Position numbers and translations under genes: made by a program. Under the pieces are notes generated by a model, which worked only from the letters and a program-made list of their open reading frames with translations, was not told where the DNA came from and did no database searches. A DNA stretch of 64,000 bases from an uncultured Algibacter sp. (GTDB lineage Bacteria; Bacteroidota; Bacteroidia; Flavobacteriales; Flavobacteriaceae). The stretch's first letter is position 1, and each line of letters opens with the position of its first letter. The stretch is from the NCBI RefSeq assembly GCF_947495675.1, contig NZ_CANLZX010000013.1, forward strand, positions 60,886 to 124,885, written 5' to 3'. Shown one piece after another: positions 17,319 through 26,506 of the stretch.

Positions 17319-18704
17319 TTAATATTTTAAAAACTGTTGTGTTTCACTATTTGCAATATTTAAAAAGTAGATACCGTTTACTAAAGTCTCAACATTAACA
17401 GTTGTGTATATGTTATTAAGGCTTCCTTTTAAAATAACTTGCCCTAAAACATCACAAATTGTATACGAGTTATTTATAAAATTAGCATTAACTTTAATAG
17501 TTAAATCACTTGATACTGGGTTAGGGTAAATGGAAAAGGCAAAGTCATTAAAAGATTCTACATCTAGACCAGAACAATCAAACCCCCCGTCTGTAATAGT
17601 CCAATTATAAACATTTCGTAAAGTATTACGAGCATCTTCACTATTACAATACTTAGAATTACCTCCATCGAAGCTAGTCAACTTTTTAGGGTTTTGAGAG
17701 GCCCAGCCTAAAAGTATCGCATCATAGTTGGCAGTAGAGAGAGTAACACCATAAAACATTCTTCGCATTTCAGTCACACTGCTCACATCCCAAGCACCAA
17801 TATCTTGGTTAAAGGATTTAGCACCATTAAACATATTAAAAAAACTATTCACATTACTCACATCCCAACTACTTATATCTTGGTTAAAGGATTGAGCACC
17901 GGTAAACATAGACCCCATAACAGTCACACTACTCACATTCCAAGCACCAATATCTTGGTTAAAAGATTTAGCACTTCTAAACATAGAACCCATAAAAATC
18001 ACACTACTCACATCCCAACTACTTATATCTTGGTTAAAGGATTGAGCATATGTAAACATAGAACCCATTTTAGTCACACTACTCACATCCCAGGCACTTA
18101 TATCTTGGTTAAAAGATTCAGCTTTAAAAAACATACCACCCATATTAGTCACACTACTCACATCCCAAGCACCTATATCTTGGTTAAAGGATTGATCATA
18201 TGCAAACATAGATTCCATATCAGTCACACTACTCACATCCCAGGCACTTATATCTTGGTTAAAAAATGTAGCCTGCCTAAACATCCTAGACATATTAGTA
18301 CATAATGAAAGATCTGGTGCTTTCGTTGGAAAGTTATTTAGAGAACCACAACCTTCAAACATTGAAGACATACTGGTCCATTTTTGTGTGCCCCATTGTT
18401 GCACTGCTTTTAATTTATTACTACCTATAAATTTTAAATACGGAAAAGTCCCCGTGAAACTTATACTATGGTCTCCAGCGGTAACGTAATCATGTGAAGG
18501 TGTATCTGTTGCTGTATAAGTATTTGTGGCACTACCATCACCCCAATCTATGGTGTAATTTGGAGCATCTGGTTGAACGGGTAGTGTAATCCTTTCACCA
18601 TCAGTAGTTGTTTCCACAGTAATTATAAAAGCATCTGGGTTTTGTGCGTTGATTAATAATACATTATAAACCAAAAGAAGTGATATTAGTATAATTCGTT
18701 TCAT
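17319..18704 (-). CDS. BspA-like (DUF285) repeat surface protein with T9SS sorting domain
   Basis: This 461-residue protein has a signal peptide (1-20) and a PKD-like N-terminal region ([19 protein letters not shown]). Seven perfect-length 25-residue DUF285 repeats of the form [20 protein letters not shown] run from about 148 to 322. The C-terminal type A T9SS domain contains '[16 protein letters not shown]' and '[12 protein letters not shown]'. It is expected to be secreted through the outer membrane and surface-attached. DUF285 proteins are often variable adhesins. The gene sits between the two copies of the dehydrogenase 3' end. Confidence 0.92.
   Translation of the reverse strand: MKRIILISLLLVYNVLLINAQNPDAFIITVETTTDGERITLPVQPDAPNYTIDWGDGSATNTYTATDTPSHDYVTAGDHSISFTGTFPYLKFIGSNKLKAVQQWGTQKWTSMSSMFEGCGSLNNFPTKAPDLSLCTNMSRMFRQATFFNQDISAWDVSSVTDMESMFAYDQSFNQDIGAWDVSSVTNMGGMFFKAESFNQDISAWDVSSVTKMGSMFTYAQSFNQDISSWDVSSVIFMGSMFRSAKSFNQDIGAWNVSSVTVMGSMFTGAQSFNQDISSWDVSNVNSFFNMFNGAKSFNQDIGAWDVSSVTEMRRMFYGVTLSTANYDAILLGWASQNPKKLTSFDGGNSKYCNSEDARNTLRNVYNWTITDGGFDCSGLDVESFNDFAFSIYPNPVSSDLTIKVNANFINNSYTICDVLGQVILKGSLNNIYTTVNVETLVNGIYFLNIANSETQQFLKY
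17739..18263 (-). repeat. Seven tandem 75-bp repeats encoding DUF285 units
   Basis: The DNA repeats with a 75-bp period, core 'ATATCTTGGTTAAA' on the plus strand. Near identity between units makes gain or loss by recombination likely. The opposite strand shows a long spurious frame with His/Thr repeats because of this periodicity. Confidence 0.9.
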
Positions 18705-18823
18705 AGTAACTAATTTTAAATCCTAATAAAATTAACTAAACTAATGAAAGTGCTAAATGATAAAAATCAGTTGGTAAAAAATTGTATTTATTAATGTAAT
18801 TACAAAGAAAACAAGCTGTAAAA

Positions 18824-19169
18824 CTAAAAAGCTAATAGCGCTTTTAGTTCACATTCAAATCTATGTTTTGGAAGATATTGTTGTTCTAATTGGCTTGCAA
18901 AAGGAATAGGTGTTTCCATGCTTGCCACACGTTTTACAGGCGCATCTAAATATTTAAAGCAATGTTCCATTATCCCTGCGGAAATATCGCTAGCAATGCC
19001 ACCAAAAAGTGAGTCTTCTTGGAGTATGATAGCTTTTCCTGTTTTCTTTACAGAATGATAAATTGTCTCTACATCTAAAGGTTGAAGCGTTCTTAGGTCT
19101 ATCACATCTGCTGAAATTTCAGGGTTATTATCCAAGGTTTCTAAAGCCCAATGTACAGCAGCACCATAT
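18824..19169 (-). repeat. Direct repeat, copy within the intact dehydrogenase gene
   Basis: This is the partner of 16935-17280: same orientation, 1889 bp apart, roughly 90% identical by eye. The two copies bracket the BspA-like gene and its spacer. Confidence 0.88.
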
Positions 19170-20827
19170 GAAATAATAGTTATGTCATTTCCTAACCTTA
19201 ATAGAGATGCTTTACCAAAAGGCAAAGTATAATAATCTACAGGTACCTCTTGACGAATACTTCGGTATAAGCCTTTATGCTCAAAAAATAACACAGGATT
19301 TGGATCGTTAATGGCTGTATTTAGTAATCCTTTAGCATCATATGGAAACGCCGGATATACTACTTTTAAACCAGGTGTTTTAGTAAACCAAGCTTCGTTA
19401 GTTTGCGAATGAAATGGACCTGCAGCTATACCTCCACCGCAAGGCATTCTTATAACCAAATCGGCATTTTGATTCCAACGGTAATTAGATTTTGCTAAAT
19501 AATTTACAATAGGATTAAAACCAGAGCTTACAAAATCTGCAAATTGCATTTCAACAATACTTTTTATCCCAGCAATAGATAAGCCCATAGCGGTTTCAAC
19601 TATTGCAGATTCACAAATTGGAGTGTTTCTAATTCTGTCATTTCCAAATTGTTCTAAAAAACCATCAGTCACTTTAAATGCACCACCATACTCTGCAATA
19701 TCTTGTCCCATAATAACTAAATCGTTATGGTGTAACATGCTTTGTTTTAAGCTATCAGAAATGGCATCAATAAATCGAACTTCTTTAACGTTTTCATTGT
19801 GTTTAATCTCTTGATATTCAAAAGTTTTAAAAACATCATGTAATTCTTTACTTTTATCGGGTACAATATCTTTTTCTGCGAAAGCGACTTCTAAATGTTC
19901 GTTAATTTCTTGTACAATAGTTTCTTTAAAACGAACTTCATCTGTTTCATTTAAAATATTATTATCTTTTAAAAAGGCTTGAAAATTTAATATGGGATCT
20001 TTAGCTGCCCAAGTATCCATAAGGTATTGAGGTACATATTTTGTTCCACTAGCCTCTTCATGGCCTCGCATCCTAAAAGTTTTAAACTCTAATAAAATGG
20101 GTCTTGGATGTTTTCGAATATCTTCTGCTAGTTGGTTAACTTTTGTGTAAACTTCAACAACATTATTACCATCTATAATATGAGATTCCATACCATAGCC
20201 TATGCCTCTATCTGCAATATCTTTACAGTTATATTGCTCTTTTGTTGGAGTAGATAAGCCATAGCCATTATTCTCAACACAAAATAAAACGGGTAATTGC
20301 CATACAGAAGCTACATTTAAAGCTTCATGAAAATCGCCCTCACTTGTGGCACCTTCACCGGTAAAAACAGCAGTAACTTGATTTTTGTTTTTTAATTTTG
20401 AAGCTAAAGCAATGCCATCGGCAACACCTAATTGAGGGCCTAAATGCGAAATCATACCTACAATTTTGTATTGTTGCGTTCCAAAATGAAATGATCTGTC
20501 TCTACCTTTTGTAAAACCAGATGCTTTGCCTTGCCATTGGGAAAATAATCTATATAATGGGATTTTTCTAGTAGTAAAAACACCTAAATTTCTATGCATT
20601 GGTAATAGGTATTCATCTTTTTGCATTGCCATGGTTACACCAACAGAAATAGCTTCTTGACCAATACCCGAAAACCATTTACTAATTTTACCTTGACGTA
20701 ATAAAATAAGCATCTTTTCTTCTATTAACCTAGGTTTTAACATGTTTAGGTATAAAGATAGAAGTGTTTTATCGTCTAATTTCCCAGTATTGTAAATTAT
20801 GTTAGATGAAGATTTTGATACTTTCAT
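18824..20827 (-). CDS. Fused alpha/beta E1 component of a branched-chain-type 2-oxoacid dehydrogenase
   Basis: This 667-residue fusion has an E1-alpha part (1 to about 320) with the thiamine-diphosphate motif GEGATSEGDFHEALN through ENN (157-187). The E1-beta part (about 345-667) contains 'MGQDIAEYGGAFKVTDGF' and 'MPCGGGIAAGPFHSQTNEAW'. The enzyme decarboxylates 2-oxo acids and passes the acyl group to a lipoyl E2. The fused arrangement is common in Bacteroidota. No E2 or E3 gene is adjacent. Its last 346 bp exist as a second copy 1889 bp away. Confidence 0.92.
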   Translation of the reverse strand: MKVSKSSSNIIYNTGKLDDKTLLSLYLNMLKPRLIEEKMLILLRQGKISKWFSGIGQEAISVGVTMAMQKDEYLLPMHRNLGVFTTRKIPLYRLFSQWQGKASGFTKGRDRSFHFGTQQYKIVGMISHLGPQLGVADGIALASKLKNKNQVTAVFTGEGATSEGDFHEALNVASVWQLPVLFCVENNGYGLSTPTKEQYNCKDIADRGIGYGMESHIIDGNNVVEVYTKVNQLAEDIRKHPRPILLEFKTFRMRGHEEASGTKYVPQYLMDTWAAKDPILNFQAFLKDNNILNETDEVRFKETIVQEINEHLEVAFAEKDIVPDKSKELHDVFKTFEYQEIKHNENVKEVRFIDAISDSLKQSMLHHNDLVIMGQDIAEYGGAFKVTDGFLEQFGNDRIRNTPICESAIVETAMGLSIAGIKSIVEMQFADFVSSGFNPIVNYLAKSNYRWNQNADLVIRMPCGGGIAAGPFHSQTNEAWFTKTPGLKVVYPAFPYDAKGLLNTAINDPNPVLFFEHKGLYRSIRQEVPVDYYTLPFGKASLLRLGNDITIISYGAAVHWALETLDNNPEISADVIDLRTLQPLDVETIYHSVKKTGKAIILQEDSLFGGIASDISAGIMEHCFKYLDAPVKRVASMETPIPFASQLEQQYLPKHRFECELKALLAF

Positions 20828-20849
20828 AAAAAAATACTTATTTCACTAT

Positions 20850-20857
20850 CAAATATA
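20850..20857 (-). promoter_or_regulatory. -7 element TATATTTG for the dehydrogenase gene
   Basis: The minus strand reads TATATTTG 22 bp before the ATG at 20827. No clear -33 TTG at the usual distance. Confidence 0.55.
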
Positions 20858-20925
20858 CTATAAATACTATTTATTTATTAAAAAAATTACATATAACTCA
20901 GTATCCAATACTTTGAATGTTTTTG

Positions 20926-20933
20926 TACATTTG
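20926..20933 (+). promoter_or_regulatory. -7 element TACATTTG for the 2OG oxygenase gene
   Basis: TACATTTG lies 28 bp before the ATG at 20962. A longer frame from ATG 20917 would include the promoter, so 20962 is the better start. Confidence 0.6.
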
Positions 20934-20961
20934 TGTTATACACATTTTTAAAACACACCTT

Positions 20962-21912
20962 ATGAATACTATACCAAGTGTTAATTTAAAAGACTTTCTT
21001 TCAAATGATCCCGTTAGAAAACAAAATTTTGTAGATGCCATAGGGAAGGCTTACGAAGAGATTGGTTTTGTGGCACTTAAAGGTCATTTTTTAGATGATA
21101 CTTTAGTTGATAATTTATATAAAGAAGTTAAAAATTTTTTTAGTTTACCAACAGAAACAAAACAGAAATATGAAATTCCTGGAATTGGCGGACAACGTGG
21201 TTATGTGTCTTTTGGGAAAGAAAGTGCAAAAGGCAAAAAAGAAGGTGATTTAAAGGAGTTCTGGCATTTTGGTCAATATGTTGAAGATAATGCTAAACTT
21301 AAAGCTGAATACCCAGAAAATGTAACTGTAGATGAGCTTCCAGCCTTTAATGAAATTGGTAAAAAAACCTATAGAATGCTAGAAAAAACAGCAAAATATG
21401 TTTTAAGAGCTTTAGCCTTACATTTAAATTTAGATGAAAGTTATTTTGATAATTATATTCATAACGGAAACTCTATTTTAAGGCCAATTCACTACCCTCC
21501 AATTACTCAAGAGCCAGACGAAGCTGTAAGAGCAGCTGCTCATGGTGATATTAATTTAATTACACTTTTAATGGGTGCTCAAGGAAGAGGTTTGCAAGTG
21601 CAAAACCATAAAGGTGAATGGATAGATGCCATTGCTGAACCTGATGAATTAATGATTAACGTTGGAGATATGTTATCTAGACACACCAACAACAAACTAA
21701 AATCTACAATACATCGCGTTATAAATCCACCTAAAGAACTTTGGGGAACATCTCGTTATTCTATTCCATTTTTTATGCATCCTATTAGTGATATGAAGTT
21801 AGATGTTTTAGACGGTTGTATAGATGAAAACAATCCAAAACAATTTGATGATATAACAGCAGGCGAATTTTTAAATGAGCGTTTAATAGAATTAGGACTT
21901 AAAAAGAAATAG
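20962..21912 (+). CDS. 2-oxoglutarate/Fe(II) oxygenase, isopenicillin-N-synthase-like
   Basis: From the ATG at 20962 the protein has 316 residues. It has an N-terminal DIOX_N-type region (PSVNLKDFLSND, EEIGFVALKGH). The double-stranded beta helix carries the iron triad His194-x-Asp196 (AAHGDINLITLL) and His251 (STIHRVINP), with the co-substrate-binding Arg-x-Ser at 265-267 (SRYSIPFF). The substrate is unknown. It is single, followed after 59 bp by a small translation-factor gene. Confidence 0.93.
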   Translation: MNTIPSVNLKDFLSNDPVRKQNFVDAIGKAYEEIGFVALKGHFLDDTLVDNLYKEVKNFFSLPTETKQKYEIPGIGGQRGYVSFGKESAKGKKEGDLKEFWHFGQYVEDNAKLKAEYPENVTVDELPAFNEIGKKTYRMLEKTAKYVLRALALHLNLDESYFDNYIHNGNSILRPIHYPPITQEPDEAVRAAAHGDINLITLLMGAQGRGLQVQNHKGEWIDAIAEPDELMINVGDMLSRHTNNKLKSTIHRVINPPKELWGTSRYSIPFFMHPISDMKLDVLDGCIDENNPKQFDDITAGEFLNERLIELGLKKK

Positions 21913-21971
21913 TTTTAATTCAGTTTTTTTGGTAAAACATTAAAACGAATACAAAACTGTAAACTAAACTA

Positions 21972-22301
21972 ATGGATTTACAAGACCAACTTAAAAATTT
22001 ATTTCCAGATCATGTTGAAGAAGAAACAACTTCTGAAACAAAAAACAATTCAGGTATTTGGATGCAAGAAGACCCCATACTTTGTAAGTATGAAAAGCGT
22101 AAAGGTAAACCAATAACTATTCTTGAAGGCTATACAGGAGCTACCGAAGATTTTAAAATACTAGCTAAAGAAATAAAAACTAAACTTAGTGTTGGTGGTA
22201 GTTTTAAAGATGATAAAATTATAATTCAAGGAGATTATAGAGATAAAATCATGCAAATGCTAAAAGAAAAAGGGTTTAATGTAAAACGTGTAGGCGGATA
22301 A
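21972..22301 (+). CDS. SUI1/eIF1-family translation factor (YciH-like)
   Basis: Residues 40-109 form an SUI1 domain (ILEGYTGATEDFKILAKEIK, SVGGSFKDDKIIIQGDYRDK, KGFNVKRVGG). The first 40 residues are acidic and disordered. Bacterial YciH proteins bind the 30S subunit and affect start-site selection in vitro. It is the first gene of a tight run with DUF1835, nucleoside phosphorylase and solute-binding-fold genes. Confidence 0.92.
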   Translation: MDLQDQLKNLFPDHVEEETTSETKNNSGIWMQEDPILCKYEKRKGKPITILEGYTGATEDFKILAKEIKTKLSVGGSFKDDKIIIQGDYRDKIMQMLKEKGFNVKRVGG

Positions 22302-22305
22302 ATTT

Positions 22306-23250
22306 ATGAGCGAAAAGACACTCCATATTACAAATGGCGGAAACCTAAGTAAATATTTAAACGAATTAGAAATTGTTGGAGAAAAAATTACTTGGCAAGA
22401 AATGCTATGCGAAGGGCCAACTAAAGAAACTATTCATACCGATGAGCATATTGAATTAAGACGTGCTTTTTTTAATGATTTCTATAATGTTGATTTAGAT
22501 TTAGAGCAAATCGACTATGTTTTAAATAAACAGTTAAGTAACCCAGAACGTTACTCTGAAATTGTACTATGGTTTGAGTATGATTTGTTTTGTCATATTA
22601 ATATGATTGCAGTTATTAGTTTGCTTCAACAAAAAAAAATAGACCTTCCACTCTATTTAGTTTGTAGCGGAAGAGTGTCTGGTAGTAAAACTTTAAAAGG
22701 TTTACCAGAATTAAATTCTGAGCAACTTTTAAATCATTACAGAGATAAAGTATTATTAAATGAAACGGATGTAGATTTAGCTACAACAGTTTGGGGTATT
22801 TATTGTGGTAAAGATCATAATTTATTAAAACCATTTATTGTACAAAGTTCTTCATTTAAATATTTAAGTAATTGTTTAAAAGCACATCTTGAACGTTTTC
22901 CAGATTCTATTTCTGGATTAAATATTTTAGAAAGAAACATTCTAGAAATTATAAGAGATAATACAATAAAATCGAAACATCATTTATTAGGGTACGCTCT
23001 CAATTATCAGGGCTATTATGGCTTTGGTGATATGCAATTAGAGCGAATTATAGATATGCTAAATATGTTTTATACTGAAGCTGAAGATTCATTAACTCTA
23101 AACAGATCTGGTCACGAAGCTTTACTTGGACAGTATAATTTTTCAAATCAATTAGACAATAACATGACTTTTGGTGGAGTGAAAAAACATGATTTTTATT
23201 TTAACAAACAATTAAATAAACTAGTTAAAAAAGTTACAAATGTCAATTAA
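22306..23250 (+). CDS. DUF1835 domain protein
   Basis: This 314-residue protein begins 'KTLHITNGGNLSKYL' and has 'EIVLWFEYDLFCHINMIAVI', both characteristic of the DUF1835/DUF3658-type fold. No catalytic residues are assigned for this family. It starts 4 bp after the SUI1 gene and overlaps the following gene by 11 bp, so the three are very likely co-translated. Confidence 0.85.
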   Translation: MSEKTLHITNGGNLSKYLNELEIVGEKITWQEMLCEGPTKETIHTDEHIELRRAFFNDFYNVDLDLEQIDYVLNKQLSNPERYSEIVLWFEYDLFCHINMIAVISLLQQKKIDLPLYLVCSGRVSGSKTLKGLPELNSEQLLNHYRDKVLLNETDVDLATTVWGIYCGKDHNLLKPFIVQSSSFKYLSNCLKAHLERFPDSISGLNILERNILEIIRDNTIKSKHHLLGYALNYQGYYGFGDMQLERIIDMLNMFYTEAEDSLTLNRSGHEALLGQYNFSNQLDNNMTFGGVKKHDFYFNKQLNKLVKKVTNVN

Positions 23251-24109
23251 AGAATCGGAACTTATATTAAATCCAGATGGTAGTATTTATCATTTGAATT
23301 TGAAACCAGAAAATATTGCAAAAACAGTCATTTTTGTTGGAGACCAAGATCGAGTAAGTAAAGTAACTTCACATTTTGATTCTATTGAATTTGAAACTCA
23401 AAAACGAGAATTTAAAACACAAACAGGTAAATATAAAGGGCAACGAATAACTGTTATTTCTACAGGTATTGGTCCAGATAATATAGATATTGTTTTAAAT
23501 GAATTAGATGCGCTTGTTAATATAGATTTTAAGACAAGGAAAGTAAAAGATGAGCTTACAAGTCTTGATATTATTAGAATAGGTACTTCAGGGTCGTTAC
23601 AAAAAAGCATTCCTGTTGATAGTTTTGTTTTAAGTACGCATGGACTAGATTTAAATGGCATGCTTCATTCTTATAAAATAAGCACAGTTAGTAATCCAGA
23701 AATAGAAGAAGCCTTTATTAAGCAAACCCATTGGCATACTAATAAATCAAGACCTATAGTTATTAAAGGCAGTAGTAAATTACTAAATAAATTAGAAAGC
23801 AATATTACTCATAAGGGTTTAACCGCAACAGCTGGGGGGTTTTATGGTCCCCAAGGCAGAGTTTTAAGGTTAGCAATTCAAGATTCAGAATTAAATTCTA
23901 AAATGGACGTTTTTAAATTTAAAGATATTTGCATTGCTAATTTTGAGATGGAAACTTCAGCTATATTTGGATTAGCAAAACTATTAGGACACGAAGCCAT
24001 GTCAATAAATGCCATAATTGCAAACAGAGCTGTAGGCACGTTTAGTAAAAACCCAGGTAATGTAATAAAGAACTTAATTGCTTACACACTAGATAAAATT
24101 GTAGAATAA
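23240..24109 (+). CDS. Nucleoside phosphorylase (uridine phosphorylase-like)
   Basis: This 289-residue member of the PNP/UDP phosphorylase family contains 'FVGDQDRVSKV' (phosphate-binding Gly-Asp and Arg), 'STGIGPDNIDIVLNELDAL' and 'NFEMETSAIFGLAKLLGHEA', the Met-Glu pair that binds ribose. It probably cleaves pyrimidine nucleosides with phosphate in the salvage pathway. Its start overlaps the upstream gene by 11 bp. Confidence 0.9.
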   Translation: MSIKESELILNPDGSIYHLNLKPENIAKTVIFVGDQDRVSKVTSHFDSIEFETQKREFKTQTGKYKGQRITVISTGIGPDNIDIVLNELDALVNIDFKTRKVKDELTSLDIIRIGTSGSLQKSIPVDSFVLSTHGLDLNGMLHSYKISTVSNPEIEEAFIKQTHWHTNKSRPIVIKGSSKLLNKLESNITHKGLTATAGGFYGPQGRVLRLAIQDSELNSKMDVFKFKDICIANFEMETSAIFGLAKLLGHEAMSINAIIANRAVGTFSKNPGNVIKNLIAYTLDKIVE

Positions 24110-24122
24110 ACCAATTGATTTA

Positions 24123-24977
24123 ATGAAGAAAGTAAATATTGGTGGTGTACCAGAACATTTTAATTTAGCATGGTACTTAACACTAAAAAACAGCGAATAC
24201 AAAGATGAAGATATCAATTTACGCTGGCATGATTATTATGGCGGTACAGGTGCAATGTGTAAAGCACTCAGAAATGGAGATATTGATATTGCTGTTATTT
24301 TAACCGAAGGTATTATTAAAGATATTATAGATGGAAACCCAAGTAAAATAGTACAAACATTTGTACAAACACCACTTATATGGGGTGTTCATGTAGCTCA
24401 CAATTCAGATTATAAAAAAGTAGAAGACTTAAAAGGCACAAAAGCTGCCATTAGTCGTTATGGATCAGGGTCACATTTAATGGCTTATATTAATGCTGAA
24501 AATAACAATTGGGATTTAGAAAAAGACTTAGATTTTGAAGTAATTAAAAATCTTAATGGTGCCGTTAAAGGTTTAACAGAAGGCAAAGCAGATTATTTTT
24601 TATGGGAAAAATTCACCACTAAACCACTTGTTGATGATGGTGTGTTTAGACGAATAGATAATTGCCCATCACCATGGCCATGTTTTGTTATTGCGGTAAG
24701 AAATGAGTTTATAGATAATAATAAAGAGGAATTAAAAACCATTTTGAATATTATTAATAACACAACCTCAGATTTTAAAGACATCCCTAGTATTGATAAA
24801 TCTATAGCCAATCGATATGAGCAGCAATTAGAAGATGTACAAGAATGGTTAAGTATAACAGAGTGGTCTCAAGAGTTAATTGATAAAAAAACAGTTATGA
24901 ATGTTCAAAAAGAACTGTTTGCCTTAAATATTATTCCAGAGATTGTAGAATATGAAAAACTTACTCTTAAATTATAA
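24123..24977 (+). CDS. Cytoplasmic periplasmic-binding-fold protein without signal peptide
   Basis: This 284-residue protein resembles NMT1/nitrate/sulfonate-type solute-binding proteins (GGTGAMCKALRNGDIDIAVI, DLKGTKAAISRYGSGSHLMA, KGLTEGKADYFLWEKFTT). It starts directly with the first beta strand (KKVNIGGVPEHFN), with no signal peptide or lipobox, and no ABC permease or ATPase is adjacent. It is therefore probably an enzyme or a cytoplasmic sensor of a small molecule. It follows the phosphorylase after 13 bp. Confidence 0.82.
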   Translation: MKKVNIGGVPEHFNLAWYLTLKNSEYKDEDINLRWHDYYGGTGAMCKALRNGDIDIAVILTEGIIKDIIDGNPSKIVQTFVQTPLIWGVHVAHNSDYKKVEDLKGTKAAISRYGSGSHLMAYINAENNNWDLEKDLDFEVIKNLNGAVKGLTEGKADYFLWEKFTTKPLVDDGVFRRIDNCPSPWPCFVIAVRNEFIDNNKEELKTILNIINNTTSDFKDIPSIDKSIANRYEQQLEDVQEWLSITEWSQELIDKKTVMNVQKELFALNIIPEIVEYEKLTLKL

Positions 24978-25052
24978 TTAATATTATTAAAGCTATTCTT
25001 CCAAATAATGTTAATTATTCATCAAAATAACTACGGGAGCATAACTATTTTC

Positions 25053-25060
25053 TATTTTTG
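25053..25060 (+). promoter_or_regulatory. -7 element TATTTTTG for the TlpA lipoprotein gene
   Basis: TATTTTTG matches TAnnTTTG, 22 bp before the ATG at 25083. Confidence 0.6.
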
Positions 25061-25082
25061 AAACTTAATTAAAAATTAAATA

Positions 25083-26456
25083 ATGAAAAAATTACTTTGT
25101 ATAGCTTTTGCTATTGCTTTATTTGGATGTAAAAATGAAATAAAGCAAGATTATGCTATTATTACTGGAAAAATTATTAATAAACAAGCTGGAGATTTAA
25201 CTATAAATAGTGAAGACAGAACTATTAAAGAAAAACTTGAAGTTACCGAAGATGGAACTTTTATTGATACATTAAACACAGATATTAAATCTTATGTGCT
25301 TTTTGATGGTGTTAATCCAGTATTTCTAAAAATTGAACCTGGATATAATTTAAATATAACTTATGATGCTACCAATTTTGATAAAACTATTTCTATAACT
25401 GGAGTGGGCTCTGAAATTAATAATTATTTAATTTCTAAAAGAAAGGTTGAGATGGAATTATCTAAAAAAAGTGCAGAGTTTTTTGTACTAACTGAAGATA
25501 AATACAAAGCAAGTGTTTTAGACTTTAAAAAATCGCAAGAAGAGTTGTTAAATAGCACAAAAGAGTTACCATCAGATTTTATTGCAAAAGAGTTAAGAAA
25601 TATAAATTATGGGTATTTAAGTAAATTAAACACCTATGAACGAGGACATCAGTATTTTACTAAAAATCAAGAATTTAAAGTATCTGAAGGGTTTTTAAAA
25701 GAAGTAACAGAAGTAGATGTTAATAATATTGAAGACTTTGAGTTTTCGAGTAATTATAAAGAAATTGTTATAGACCATTACAGCGCCAAAGCAAGAGAAT
25801 TGAGTGAAAAAGAATCCATTGCTTATGATTTGGCTTTTATCAAAACAGTTAGTGCTATAGAAAGCGAAACGATTAAGAATACATTACTTTTTGATTTTGT
25901 AAACTTTAACATGTCGTATTCAAATGATATTGATGCTTTTTTCAAAGCTTTTACCGAAAATTCAACAAATGAGAAAAACAATAAATTAGTTTCAGAGAAG
26001 TATGAAAAATTAACATCGTTAAAAGAAGGGAAACCATCTCCAAAGTTTGTTAATTATGAAAATCATTCAGGAGGTAAAATGTCTTTAGATGATCTAAAGG
26101 GAAAATATGTTTATATTGATGTTTGGGCAACTTGGTGCGGACCATGTATACAACAAATACCGCACTTACAAGAGGTTGAAAAGAAATATCATGACAAGAA
26201 TATAGAGTTTGTTAGCATTTCTATTGATAAGAAAAATGATTATGAAAAATGGAAATCAATGGTAAACGAAAAGCAGCTTGGCGGTATTCAATTATTTGCA
26301 GATAACGATTGGAATTCTGCATTTGTTCAAGAATATCAAATACAAGGTATTCCAAAATTCATTTTGATTGATACAAAAGGTAATATTGTAGACTCGAATG
26401 CTCCAAGACCTTCAAGTGAAAAATTAATTGAACTATTTGATAAACACAATTTGTAA
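25083..26456 (+). CDS. TlpA-family thioredoxin-like lipoprotein
   Basis: This 457-residue protein has a lipobox (ALFGC, Cys16). An N-terminal DUF4369-like beta domain (about 25-110) and a helical middle precede the C-terminal thioredoxin fold with 'WATWCGPC' (Cys352 and Cys355). It is anchored in a membrane facing the periplasm and probably reduces disulfides in cytochrome c maturation or stress response. The cis-Pro region reads 'QGIPKFILID'. A strong bidirectional terminator follows. Confidence 0.92.
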   Translation: MKKLLCIAFAIALFGCKNEIKQDYAIITGKIINKQAGDLTINSEDRTIKEKLEVTEDGTFIDTLNTDIKSYVLFDGVNPVFLKIEPGYNLNITYDATNFDKTISITGVGSEINNYLISKRKVEMELSKKSAEFFVLTEDKYKASVLDFKKSQEELLNSTKELPSDFIAKELRNINYGYLSKLNTYERGHQYFTKNQEFKVSEGFLKEVTEVDVNNIEDFEFSSNYKEIVIDHYSAKARELSEKESIAYDLAFIKTVSAIESETIKNTLLFDFVNFNMSYSNDIDAFFKAFTENSTNEKNNKLVSEKYEKLTSLKEGKPSPKFVNYENHSGGKMSLDDLKGKYVYIDVWATWCGPCIQQIPHLQEVEKKYHDKNIEFVSISIDKKNDYEKWKSMVNEKQLGGIQLFADNDWNSAFVQEYQIQGIPKFILIDTKGNIVDSNAPRPSSEKLIELFDKHNL

Positions 26457-26473
26457 AATAAAACAGGAAAAAT

Positions 26474-26500
26474 AAAAAAGCCGCAATTTGCGGCTTTTTT
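26474..26500. terminator. Bidirectional terminator between convergent genes
   Basis: A 12-bp stem with GC core GCCGCA, 3-nt loop, an A-run on the left and a T-run on the right. It serves the TlpA gene on the plus strand and the nnr gene on the minus strand. Confidence 0.92.
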
Positions 26501-26506
26501 TTTATT

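Noticed and set aside
17805..18305. A 166-codon plus-strand frame with repeated His/Thr/Ile/Pro units
   Set aside because: It is the antisense shadow of the 75-bp DUF285 repeats. A 75-bp period keeps every frame open if one unit is open, and the real protein is on the minus strand.
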